Positions 49,494 through 58,066 of a DNA stretch of 64,000 nucleotides are shown in pieces. A model generated the notes under the pieces. The model saw only the letters and a program-made list of their open reading frames with translations. It had not been told where the DNA came from and ran no database searches. Where the stretch lies: positions 33,972 through 97,971 of the forward strand of contig NZ_NRIR01000011.1 of the NCBI RefSeq assembly GCF_002282855.1, read 5' to 3'. The DNA is from Paraferrimonas sedimenticola. GTDB taxonomy: Bacteria > Pseudomonadota > Gammaproteobacteria > Enterobacterales > Shewanellaceae. A program made the translations under genes and the position numbers. How positions within the stretch are numbered: position 1 is the first letter of the stretch; each line of letters begins with the position of its first letter.

Positions 49494-50975
49494 ATGCAAC
49501 AAGGGATTAAAAAATTGGTCATCGCCGGTGGTGGTACCGCGGGTTGGATGGCCGCTGCGGCGATTGCCAAGCATTTGGGCAAGGTCGTAGACATCACCTT
49601 GGTCGAGTCTGACGAAATTGGCATTGTCGGCGTGGGCGAAGCCACCATTCCGACCATGGTGTTCTTCCACAATTTGTTGGGTATTAAAGAACACGAGTTT
49701 GTCAAAGCCTGTCAGGGCACCTACAAGCTGGGCATTAAGTTTGAAAACTGGCGCGATGTGGGCGAGGACTATCTGCACGCCTTTGGGGTTACCGGTAAGG
49801 ACTGTTGGGCTTGCGGCTTTCAGCACTTTTGGATGCGTGGGCGCAAAATGGGCATTGCTGGCGACTTTGGTGATTACTGTCTCGAGCGCAAAGTGGCTGA
49901 GGCCAACAAGTTCGCTCACCTGCCCGACAATGGCCTGAACTACGCGTTTCATATTGACGCCAGCTTGTACGCCAAATTCCTGCGTCAGTTCGCCGAAAAG
50001 CACGGCATTACTCGAGTTGAGGGCAAAATTGAATCGGTACAAACCCGCCCAGAAGACGGCAATATCACCAGCCTAACCTTGCAATCCGGTGAGGTACTCG
50101 ATGGCGATTTCTTTATCGACTGTACCGGTTTTAGAGGCCTGTTGATCGAACAAACCTTACATACCGGCTACGAAGACTGGTCCCATTGGCTCCCTTGCGA
50201 TAGTGCGCTGGCGGTTCAAACCAAATCCGTCAGCGAGCCTTTGCCTTACACGCGGTCTATTGCTCGCGAGTCGGGCTGGCAGTGGCGAATTCCGCTGCAA
50301 CATCGCGTTGGTAATGGCTTGGTTTACTGTTCTAAGTACATGAGCGATGAGCAGGCCAAAGCTCAGTTACTCGACAATATTGAAGGCGAGACCTTAACCG
50401 AGCCGAGACAGATCAAATTCCGCACCGGTCGACGTCGCAAGCAGTGGAACAAAAACTGCTTAGCGGTGGGCTTGGCTTCGGGTTTCTTGGAGCCACTGGA
50501 ATCCACCAGTATCCATCTGATTCAGCAAAATATTGTGCGCTTTTTACGGATGTTTCCGGCCCAGGGCGTTTCTCAAACCGACATCAACGAATTTAACAAG
50601 CAAGCGGCGTTTGATATGGAGACCATACGCGACTTCATTATTTTGCACTACAAGGTGACCAATCGCCGCGACTCCGATTTTTGGCGTTACTGCTCGGGCA
50701 TGGAGGTGCCTGCTTCGTTGGCGCATAGAATTCAGTTGTTTAAAGATACTGGGCGTGTGTTCCGCGAAGGCAACGAATTGTTCGATGATTCTTGGCAGCA
50801 AGTGATGATAGGACAAGGATTGATACCGAACAGTTATCATCCGCTGGTGGACACCATGAGCGAAGCGGAAATTACTAATTTCTTAGCCCACGTTAAGTCC
50901 AATGTGGACAAGGTAGTGGCTCAGCTACCCGGTCACCAAGACTACATCAACAAGATGGTGGCAGTGAGCGAGTAA
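49494..50975 (+). CDS. Flavin-dependent tryptophan-halogenase-family protein (canonical motifs)
   Basis: A 493-residue FADH2-dependent halogenase. It has the FAD motif AGGGTAGW (11-18), catalytic Lys78 in TYKLGIKFENW, the intact WQWRIP motif (262-267) that separates halogenases from monooxygenases, and EPLEST (333-338) with the catalytic Glu. Activity therefore looks plausible, unlike its partner at 46135. A GAGGAG ribosome site precedes the ATG. Related enzymes in TonB loci (BrvH type) brominate indole in vitro; the physiological substrate is unknown. No flavin reductase gene is adjacent. Confidence 0.9.
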   Translation: MQQGIKKLVIAGGGTAGWMAAAAIAKHLGKVVDITLVESDEIGIVGVGEATIPTMVFFHNLLGIKEHEFVKACQGTYKLGIKFENWRDVGEDYLHAFGVTGKDCWACGFQHFWMRGRKMGIAGDFGDYCLERKVAEANKFAHLPDNGLNYAFHIDASLYAKFLRQFAEKHGITRVEGKIESVQTRPEDGNITSLTLQSGEVLDGDFFIDCTGFRGLLIEQTLHTGYEDWSHWLPCDSALAVQTKSVSEPLPYTRSIARESGWQWRIPLQHRVGNGLVYCSKYMSDEQAKAQLLDNIEGETLTEPRQIKFRTGRRRKQWNKNCLAVGLASGFLEPLESTSIHLIQQNIVRFLRMFPAQGVSQTDINEFNKQAAFDMETIRDFIILHYKVTNRRDSDFWRYCSGMEVPASLAHRIQLFKDTGRVFREGNELFDDSWQQVMIGQGLIPNSYHPLVDTMSEAEITNFLAHVKSNVDKVVAQLPGHQDYINKMVAVSE

Positions 50976-50992
50976 GCGCCAATTAGAAACAA

Positions 50993-51018
50993 AAAAGGCA
51001 GCCATTAGGCTGCCTTTT
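50993..51018. terminator. Bidirectional terminator between halogenase and GH3 genes
   Basis: An AAAAGGCAGCC / GGCTGCCTTTT stem with an ATTA loop lies between the two convergent genes. Confidence 0.85.
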
Positions 51019-51032
51019 CTAATGGATAACTC

Positions 51033-53591
51033 TTACTGGTCGCAAGTGTTAGCTTGAGCGTCAACACCAAGCTCAATGTGGCTAAATGCTAAGGTCAGCT
51101 TGCCATCGGTCTTGAGTGTGAACGGGCTAAACACCTGTCCCAAGTTTGAACCGGCTTTGCCAATGCAACTCAGGCTTACGCTAAGGGTCTGCCACTCGCC
51201 GATGCTGGCTTGGTTCAACTGTTCGCTGATGTCGATAAGACCAGGGCACTCCACCCCGTGATCGCAACCAAAGCCCAAGTAGACCGGCGCGGTTGGTGCT
51301 TGGTCTAGGCGGTAGTTAACAATCAGTGATGCGCCCTGCTCCCAATAACCGCGAAGGTCTTTGGGGAAGGCCGAGATAAAGGCTATCTTGGCGCTCTCGC
51401 TGCCATCAAAGCTCACTAGGCGGGCGTCTTCTTGAACGTTCAAATCAAAGCTGCTGACACTCAGCGCGCCGAAGGTTTGCACGTTGGCAGATTGCTGTTG
51501 CTTGCTATCGCCAGAGTGAAGTTCTACTTCGTAGGGGGCTTTAACCGCCCGGTCAAACAGCACCAATTGAGCCACAGTTGCTGTGGTACCGCTGTCGGTG
51601 TTTAGGTCATCGCCAAGGGTGTTGTCTTGACCGTAGCGCAGACCAAAGCCATAAGGCAGTAGCGGTGTTTCGTCGGTATCACCGCGGTTAACCACTTGAT
51701 CTGGACGGTCTGGCCAAGAGAAGGACAGTTTGCCATGGAAGTCGAAGTTAACTGAACCGTCGGCCTTGGTCAGAATCACGTCGGCTACGCCTTGGCCTTC
51801 GGTACCTGGCAACCACACGGCAACAAAGGCATCAGAGGCGTTTAGCTCAGCGTTAACCCACATAGGGCGACCACTGATAAACAAGCTAACCACTGGAATA
51901 CCCTTGGCTTTTAGTGCCTGCAACATGGCTAAGTCTGACTTATCGCCGCGTTGATACTCTAGGTTGTCCAAATCACCATTACCTTCGGCGTATGGTTGCT
52001 CGCCAAAGACAACAATTGCCACATCGGGTTTCTGTTCAAACTCGCCTTGCACGGACAGCTCAGCCTGACCACCGGCGGCAGTAACCGCAGCATTGATACC
52101 GTCCCAAATTGAGCTAGCGCCAGGGAAGTCGCTATTTTCATTACCGGTACCTTGCCAGGTAATACTCCAACCACCGGACTGCTGACCTATGTTGTCGGCA
52201 CCCGTACCCGCCACCAACACTTTCTGACCTGGGTTAAGCGGCAGAATGTTGTTTTTATTTTTAAGCAGCACTAACGACTGACGTACCGCATCGCGGGCGA
52301 TGTCTCTGTGCTCTTTGGCACCAATTAAACTGGTATCGCCAGACAATGGACGGTTGGCGGGACTTGGCTTATCGAATAGGCCTGCGCGCACTTTGACTCG
52401 CAAAATACGAGTGACCGCATCGTCGATGCGAGTCATAGGGATCACGCCGGACTTGGCTTGCTCGATCAGGTTGTAATACAGCGGCTTCCAAGTTGGAGTT
52501 GGCGCCATGTACATATCCAAACCGGCGTTGGCGGCTTGTGGGCAATCTTCGTTGGTACATCCAGGGATTTGGCCATGACCGTTCCAGTCACCAACCACAA
52601 AGCCATCAAAACCCATGCGCTCTTTTAGCACTTGGGTCAGCATGTAGTGACTGCCGTGAATTTTTTCGCCTTGCCAGCTGTTAAACGACGCCATTACCGA
52701 TTGCGAGCCGGCGTTTAGGCCGCCCACGTACCCTTGGGCGTGAATGTCGAACAACTCTTGCTCGCTGGCAGTGTTGTTACCTTGGTCGTCGCCGCCCTCA
52801 GTACCGCCATCACCGACAAAGTGCTTAACAGTACTGATCACGCGTTGTTCGTTGAGGAAGTCTTTGCCAGGAGTACCTTGCAGCCCGCGAACAATCGCTG
52901 ATGCATAGCTGGCGAGAATCTCAGGGTCTTCAGAATAGGCTTCGTAGGTACGCCCCCAGCGGTCGTCACGAGTCACGGCTACGGTCGGCGCAAACACCCA
53001 ATCGATGCCTGTGGCCATCACTTCACGAGCGGTAGCGCCGGCGACTTGCTCAATAAGCGCCGGATTGTGCGCCGCACCCAGACCGATATTGTGAGGGAAT
53101 AAGGTCGCGCCAATGACATTGTTATGACCGTGAACCGCATCCGTACCCCACATGGTAGGAATGCGGGTACCGTCTAGACTGTCGTCAACCGACGCCTGAT
53201 ACATGGCTTCTGCCAGGTCCACCCAGTCCTTCACTGTGGCGTGCTTGTCGCCATTAGGGAAAGAGCCGCCGCCATTTAGGTAAGAGCCAAAGCCATACTT
53301 GCGCATGTCTTCAATGGTAATGTCGCGAATTTCTGGCTGGATCATCTGGGCAATCTTTTGCTCCAGAGTTAGCTCGGCGAGTAAATCCTTAACTTTCTGC
53401 TCGACTTGAGGATCGGCTTTTACTTCTGGATTCAGCACTGGCCAAATCTGGGTCGACTCCGCCGTTTGATTGTCAGTCGTTGGTTGGCTGGTAGTTTCTT
53501 TCATGGCTTGTCCGCATCCACTGGTTAAGGCCGCTAATAACATTAAGCTGGTGTACTTCAGCTTGGGCCGATACAAATGCGTGGGTCTCAT
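51033..53591 (-). CDS. GH3 exo-beta-glucanase lipoprotein
   Basis: A glycoside hydrolase family 3 enzyme. I choose the ATG at 53591 (852 residues), because the longer frame starts inside the operator TGTAAGCGCTTTCA; the signal then ends in LTSGC, a lipobox at Cys26. The (beta/alpha)8 domain contains TVKHFVGDGGTEGGDDQGNN, and the nucleophile is probably Asp335 in GFVVGDWNGHG. The C-terminal beta-sandwich extension resembles marine exo-1,3/1,4-beta-glucanases. It likely releases glucose from oligo-glucans at the cell envelope. Confidence 0.9.
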   Translation of the reverse strand: MRPTHLYRPKLKYTSLMLLAALTSGCGQAMKETTSQPTTDNQTAESTQIWPVLNPEVKADPQVEQKVKDLLAELTLEQKIAQMIQPEIRDITIEDMRKYGFGSYLNGGGSFPNGDKHATVKDWVDLAEAMYQASVDDSLDGTRIPTMWGTDAVHGHNNVIGATLFPHNIGLGAAHNPALIEQVAGATAREVMATGIDWVFAPTVAVTRDDRWGRTYEAYSEDPEILASYASAIVRGLQGTPGKDFLNEQRVISTVKHFVGDGGTEGGDDQGNNTASEQELFDIHAQGYVGGLNAGSQSVMASFNSWQGEKIHGSHYMLTQVLKERMGFDGFVVGDWNGHGQIPGCTNEDCPQAANAGLDMYMAPTPTWKPLYYNLIEQAKSGVIPMTRIDDAVTRILRVKVRAGLFDKPSPANRPLSGDTSLIGAKEHRDIARDAVRQSLVLLKNKNNILPLNPGQKVLVAGTGADNIGQQSGGWSITWQGTGNENSDFPGASSIWDGINAAVTAAGGQAELSVQGEFEQKPDVAIVVFGEQPYAEGNGDLDNLEYQRGDKSDLAMLQALKAKGIPVVSLFISGRPMWVNAELNASDAFVAVWLPGTEGQGVADVILTKADGSVNFDFHGKLSFSWPDRPDQVVNRGDTDETPLLPYGFGLRYGQDNTLGDDLNTDSGTTATVAQLVLFDRAVKAPYEVELHSGDSKQQQSANVQTFGALSVSSFDLNVQEDARLVSFDGSESAKIAFISAFPKDLRGYWEQGASLIVNYRLDQAPTAPVYLGFGCDHGVECPGLIDISEQLNQASIGEWQTLSVSLSCIGKAGSNLGQVFSPFTLKTDGKLTLAFSHIELGVDAQANTCDQ

Positions 53592-53651
53592 AGGTCCGTG
53601 TTGCTCTATTGTTTTGATTTTGTTTAAACCATAGCACTTAATCCGCTTGAG

Positions 53652-53665
53652 TGTAAGCGCTTTCA
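53652..53665. promoter_or_regulatory. LacI-family operator upstream of the GH3 gene
   Basis: TGTAAGCGCTTTCA differs from a perfect palindrome by one base pair and from the receptor operator (42850-42863) by one base. It lies about 60 bp upstream of the chosen GH3 start and about 110 bp from the divergent lacI-type gene, so one protein could control both. Confidence 0.7.
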
Positions 53666-53772
53666 TGGTAGTATGAGGTTTATATCCCGCTGTGTCTTTT
53701 TGCAGTTAAGCCAATGACATTTATTGAGCTTCTGATACAGTAACGCTGCAGTTGATACAGGATGTATGCTAG

Positions 53773-54771
53773 ATGGCCACAATTTACCAAGTTTCGAAGA
53801 AAGCAGGCGTCTCTTTAGCCACGGTTTCTCGAGTTGTTAACAACAACCCAAAAGTCAGCGAAAACACGCGTTTAAAGGTGTTAAAAGCCATGCAAGAGCT
53901 TGGCTATCGCCCCAATGCGACCGCGCAATCTTTGGCATCCAATCGCTCTAATAGCATAGGTATTGTGGTTTCCGAATTGGAAGGTCCTTTCTTTGGCCCC
54001 ATGATGTGCGAAATCGAAGCTAACTTCCGCAGTGCCAATAAGCATGTGATCATCGCCCCAGGCAACAGTGATGAGTTGCAAGAAAAAAGCGCCATCGATT
54101 TTCTGATTTCTCGCAACTGCGATGCCCTAATTCTTTATGTCGACGCGGTCTCTGACGACTATTTAGCCGAGCTGGCAAAAGGCGATACGCCGATTGTGCT
54201 GATTAATCGCCAAGTAAGTTCTATCGCCGACCGCTGTATTAATCTAGACAACGAACAAGGCGGCTATCTGGCCACCAAGGCCTTGCTTGACCTTGGTCAT
54301 CAGCACATCGCCTATATTGCCGGTCCTCAGTGGAAGGTGGACGCGCGTTCTCGTTTTGACGGCCATTGTCGCGCTTTAAAAGAAGCTGGGATCGAGTTCG
54401 ACTCCAGTCTGTTCTACGAAGGTGATTATCACGAGTCCAGTGGCAGTGAAGGCATGTTGTATTTACACAAAACCGGCCGCCCATTCAGCGCTGTGGTTTG
54501 TGGCAACGATCAAATGGCCTCTGGTGCTATGTCTGCCGCAAGAGACTGTGGCTTGCGCTTACCGGAAGACTTGTCCGTGGTGGGGTTTGACGATGCGTTA
54601 TTTGCTCGCTACATGCACCCGAAATTGACCACAGTGGTCAACCCGGTTAAAGAGTTTGGGGCGCAAGCGGCTAAGTGGGTGCTTGCTAACGTATACGACA
54701 AGTCCAAAGTCGAAACCCAAACCGTTTTCGAGCCGGAATTACGCATCAGGGACTCGGTCCAACCGCGCTAA
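53773..54771 (+). CDS. LacI-family transcriptional repressor
   Basis: A 332-residue LacI/GalR regulator. It has an N-terminal HTH (TIYQVSKKAGVSLATVSRVV, residues 3-22), a hinge helix (NATAQSLAS) and a periplasmic-binding-protein-like sugar-sensing core (SIGIVVSELEGPFFGPM; VVGFDDALFARYMHPKLTTV). It is divergent from the GH3 gene with a matching operator between them. The same operator precedes the TonB-receptor locus, so it is probably the local repressor, released by a sugar produced from glucan breakdown. Confidence 0.92.
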   Translation: MATIYQVSKKAGVSLATVSRVVNNNPKVSENTRLKVLKAMQELGYRPNATAQSLASNRSNSIGIVVSELEGPFFGPMMCEIEANFRSANKHVIIAPGNSDELQEKSAIDFLISRNCDALILYVDAVSDDYLAELAKGDTPIVLINRQVSSIADRCINLDNEQGGYLATKALLDLGHQHIAYIAGPQWKVDARSRFDGHCRALKEAGIEFDSSLFYEGDYHESSGSEGMLYLHKTGRPFSAVVCGNDQMASGAMSAARDCGLRLPEDLSVVGFDDALFARYMHPKLTTVVNPVKEFGAQAAKWVLANVYDKSKVETQTVFEPELRIRDSVQPR

Positions 54772-54772
54772 A

Positions 54773-55291
54773 CTAACAACCGTCGGTCACCACTTCATAG
54801 CCTGGCTGGCTTGCGGTCTGGTCGTTGTGGCAATTGCTCGGGTTGGTGGTTCCCCACGACTGGGTATACTTGAAATAACACTGGCTGTCTTTAATGCTGC
54901 TCGAGCCTGATTGGTATCCAAAATAGGTTTTATCTACTCCTTCGTATTCAAACCCCAAGGTTTCGTCCGAATAGGTCATTCGACCGGCCACGTCCGTATT
55001 GTCTAAGAAGCCACACTTCAACCGAGTTTCAAACACGCCATCGCCATCGAGATCCACGTCGATAAGGTCGGGGCGATTGTTGACCGACTGAGTGGAGTAG
55101 CTGGCGAGCTTGGATTTCATGTAGACCTGATCGTTAGCGGCTTTGGCCGCTACTGCCAGCTGATTGATCACCTCAGAACGGGCTTCGTGGCGTAAGCTAA
55201 TGAACTTTGGAATCGCTAGCACGGCGATTATTGCCAAAATTATCAGCGTGATAACTAGCTCAATGAGAGTAAATCCTGTCGTGCGGCGCAT
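54773..55291 (-). CDS. MshA-like type IV pilin / pseudopilin
   Basis: A 172-residue prepilin. The peptidase site is G6-F7 in TTGFTLIELVI with Glu at +5 (Glu11), followed by the hydrophobic helix ITLIILAIIAVLAIPKF. Cysteines near the C-terminus can form the usual disulphide. A DVDLDGDGVFE segment may bind calcium. No other pilus or secretion genes are nearby, so it must use machinery encoded elsewhere. It ends one base from the convergent lacI-family gene. Confidence 0.85.
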   Translation of the reverse strand: MRRTTGFTLIELVITLIILAIIAVLAIPKFISLRHEARSEVINQLAVAAKAANDQVYMKSKLASYSTQSVNNRPDLIDVDLDGDGVFETRLKCGFLDNTDVAGRMTYSDETLGFEYEGVDKTYFGYQSGSSSIKDSQCYFKYTQSWGTTNPSNCHNDQTASQPGYEVVTDGC

Positions 55292-55354
55292 AGCTTCCCT
55301 ACTACCTCAGATTGGGTTACACCAATGTTACTGGGGGAATGCGTTTGGTCAAGA

Positions 55355-55379
55355 AAAAAGGCGCCGAAGCGCCTTTTTG
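55355..55379. terminator. Terminator between the pilin promoter region and the cytochrome operon end
   Basis: An AAAAAGGCGC / GCGCCTTTTT stem with a CGAA loop lies 4 bp beyond the beta-helix gene stop; on the minus strand it ends the cytochrome operon. Confidence 0.75.
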
Positions 55380-55382
55380 AAG

Positions 55383-56900
55383 TTAACGTTTTACGCTAAG
55401 CATGTACTTGGCCACTGCCAGACGCGTCTCTTCGTCTAGATAGTTTTGCGGTGGCATTTCTGGATAGTCAGGACGCTTTTTCACTGGGTTGGCAATGTAC
55501 TCGGCCAATCCTTGCGGGTTGTCCATGTACAGGGCTTGGATCATCTGAACCGGAGGACCAATCATGCGACCTGTGTAGGTGTGACAACCTGCACACACGC
55601 CTAGATAAGCGATTTGGCCACGGTCTTCCGCTAGGATCTCACGAGGTGGCACAGGCTCGTCCAGCAAGTAAGTGGTGACCGAGTGAGTGTTACTAAAGTC
55701 ACACTCGGCAAAGTCATCCACACCCACTGTGATGTAGCGATGACGATTAATGATGCACGAATCTCTCGAGGGGCCTACGCGTACGATATCAGGGTTGCCA
55801 CTCTTGAACTCTGTCAACATCAGGGCTTTGACTTCATCAATGGTGTCATAGCCGTTGTTGAGCATGGTGTTGTTCAAAATAGCCAACTGGTCTGGGTTAG
55901 GTTCAGACTCTGGGTCAATGGTGGTGTTTGGCGCATTGGCGTGGTCGGTGATCAGAATGCCGGCGGTCTTGTTGTCGGAGATGATATTACCTTCAACAAT
56001 CACTTGGTCCGCCGCCATGATCAGGATACCTGTACCTGCCGGGATACCGGCAACGGTTGAACCTGGGGCGCCAAAGTTGTGGTGGTTGTTACCCACAATA
56101 AAGTTATTGCGAATAATCACGTCATAAGTGGTTTTGATTGGCAGACCAGGAGTAATGAAAGCCAAAATACCGCCGGTGTTGTTGTGAACATAGTTATTCT
56201 CAACAATGGCGTGACGGCTGTTTTCGATTTCGATACCCGCCACACTGTCAAACACATCGTTGTGGGCAACGTGAATGTTGTCGCTCATGCCAACGTAAAT
56301 CGCGGCATCTTCGATACCTGAAATCACGTTGTGCTCAACTACACCGTTTTTACCTAGCTGAGGGAAGATACCGTAAACACCGGTGTCGACAATTACGTTA
56401 TTGCGGATCTCAAAGTTGTTACCCGCTTGCCCCATGATGGCGTTGCCTTTGTACTTAGTGATGCGGAAGTTCTCCACCACTATGTTATTACCCGAATACA
56501 AAATGGCATCGTTAAGCTCGCCTTTGCCGTCCATTACCGCGCGCTTACCTTCTTGGATAACACCGATAAGGCGAATGTCGTCCTTATCGATGTAAACCGT
56601 TTCAGAATAAGTGCCTGGCATGACTTGAATGGTATCACCTGGGTTGGAAGCTTTTACCGCTTCCATGATGGACATACCGTCTTCCACCACGTGGGTCACA
56701 CCTTCTACGGTGCGCTTTGCAGCGGCGCTTGAGCTCGATGCCACTTGAGCGTCTTGACTGGCATCGTAACCGCCACTGAAGCTCTTGCCACTGTCGCTAC
56801 TGGTGATGGTTGGCGCAGCACTTTGTCCCTTGCCGTAATATAGGCCGCCGGCAAATGCTGCGACAATCAATGCCGCAACGACCAGTTTTCCTGCCTTCAT
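55383..56900 (-). CDS. Right-handed parallel beta-helix protein fused to a cytochrome c domain
   Basis: A 505-residue exported protein: N-terminal anchor or uncleaved signal (LVVAALIVAAFAGGLYYG), a Ser/Ala linker, then repeated beta-helix rungs from about 75 to 350 (IVVENFRITKYKGNAI, IHVAHNDVFDSVAGIEIE), a middle segment with several Cys (SCIINRHR, ECDFS), and a C-terminal mono-haem c domain with CAGCH (436-440) and a likely Met ligand near 482 (PEMPPQ). The beta-helix could bind a polysaccharide or peptide while the haem exchanges electrons with the di-haem partners. Function unknown. Confidence 0.85.
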   Translation of the reverse strand: MKAGKLVVAALIVAAFAGGLYYGKGQSAAPTITSSDSGKSFSGGYDASQDAQVASSSSAAAKRTVEGVTHVVEDGMSIMEAVKASNPGDTIQVMPGTYSETVYIDKDDIRLIGVIQEGKRAVMDGKGELNDAILYSGNNIVVENFRITKYKGNAIMGQAGNNFEIRNNVIVDTGVYGIFPQLGKNGVVEHNVISGIEDAAIYVGMSDNIHVAHNDVFDSVAGIEIENSRHAIVENNYVHNNTGGILAFITPGLPIKTTYDVIIRNNFIVGNNHHNFGAPGSTVAGIPAGTGILIMAADQVIVEGNIISDNKTAGILITDHANAPNTTIDPESEPNPDQLAILNNTMLNNGYDTIDEVKALMLTEFKSGNPDIVRVGPSRDSCIINRHRYITVGVDDFAECDFSNTHSVTTYLLDEPVPPREILAEDRGQIAYLGVCAGCHTYTGRMIGPPVQMIQALYMDNPQGLAEYIANPVKKRPDYPEMPPQNYLDEETRLAVAKYMLSVKR

Positions 56901-58063
56901 TGGTTTTCTCCTTTTATAGCAGCGGTTTGCTGATTATTTATTGGGGTCAGTCCGGAGGGCAGTACAGCAGGCACCGCCGGAGTAAAAGTTTCATCGGTTA
57001 ACGCGTGCAAGAAGTCGACGATGCGATCGATTTCTTCGTCAGTGAGGTTTGGCTCCCAGATGTGCCAGTGAATCTGCATCTCAACCCCCTCAGGCACCGC
57101 GTGACCGCGTCCCAAGGTGTAAAACTCCACCGCTTCCCTTAGGGTGGCAAAGCGACCCGAGTGCATATACGGCGCTGTTTTGGCGATGTTGCGCAGGGTT
57201 GGCACCTTAAAGCCGCCCTTGAGCTTGGGCGCGTTAAAGGTGGTTTCTGCGCCCACATCCAGTGGCATGCCTTCTGGCTCTGGAGTGCCGATCACTGCAA
57301 TCTGGTTGTTGGTAAATAGCGGTGGCATGTGGCACTCGCTGCAACGAGCGACGAATGAGCGATAGACGTTCATGCCAGCAATTTCGTTTTCGTTAAGGGC
57401 GTTGTGATTGCCGTGGACGTACTGGTCGTAGCGAGAGTTCAGCGAAATCAGCGAGGTTTGAAAGGCGGTCAACGCGCTGGCGATTTGATCCAGGGTAATG
57501 CCATTCGACTCACCAAAAGCTTGCGCAAACCACTGTTTGTACACCGAGTTTTGGTTGAGCGAGGCCAGCAGTCTCTCAGGGGTGTTGTCCATCTCGTTTT
57601 CGGCAAACAGTGGGCCGACAGCCTGTTCTTCAAGGGACTGCGCACGCGCATCCCAGAAGAATCGAGTGACAAAAGCACTATTCCAAAGAGTGGGAGATGA
57701 ACGGGTGGTTTGCAGATTGTTGGCACCGTCGCTCAGAGCTTTGCCGTCGCTAAAGCCTTTTTCGGGTAAATGGCAGCTGGCACAGGACAGCTGCTGATCA
57801 CCGGATAGCAAGGGATCGAAAAACAAATGGCGACCTAAGTCGATTTGCTGTGGGGTGAAGCCATCGCGATGGGGCGGCAACTCGGTTTGCGTTCCTCCCA
57901 AGCCTTTGCCTTGGGTCGAGGTGTAAAACTGATACAGAGTTTTAAGCTCACAGCGATTGTCTTCGGTGAGCAGAAAGCTCGGCGGACAAGTGTCTCTTAA
58001 TTGCCACTCTTGCGCGCTTAATTGAAAGCTGGCCAACAGCGCAAATAGCCAAATCCAACGCAT
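56897..58063 (-). CDS. Di-haem cytochrome c peroxidase / MauG-family protein
   Basis: A 388-residue periplasmic protein with a signal peptide (WIWLFALLASFQLSAQ) and two haem c sites, CASCH (94-98) and CSECH (241-245). The TAPYMHSGRF segment (Met300-His301) fits the ligand region of the bacterial CcpA/MauG family. It may reduce hydrogen peroxide or oxidise an unusual substrate, as MauG does. A non-family N-terminal stretch (21-60) contains two cysteines. The stop region overlaps the beta-helix gene start by 4 bp, and the c4-like gene ends 3 bp upstream. Confidence 0.9.
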   Translation of the reverse strand: MRWIWLFALLASFQLSAQEWQLRDTCPPSFLLTEDNRCELKTLYQFYTSTQGKGLGGTQTELPPHRDGFTPQQIDLGRHLFFDPLLSGDQQLSCASCHLPEKGFSDGKALSDGANNLQTTRSSPTLWNSAFVTRFFWDARAQSLEEQAVGPLFAENEMDNTPERLLASLNQNSVYKQWFAQAFGESNGITLDQIASALTAFQTSLISLNSRYDQYVHGNHNALNENEIAGMNVYRSFVARCSECHMPPLFTNNQIAVIGTPEPEGMPLDVGAETTFNAPKLKGGFKVPTLRNIAKTAPYMHSGRFATLREAVEFYTLGRGHAVPEGVEMQIHWHIWEPNLTDEEIDRIVDFLHALTDETFTPAVPAVLPSGLTPINNQQTAAIKGENQ

Positions 58064-58066
58064 AAG

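Noticed and set aside
46135..50975. Halogenated natural-product gene cluster
   Set aside because: No NRPS, PKS, carrier protein, flavin reductase or self-resistance gene is present; the context is a TonB-receptor/glycan locus.
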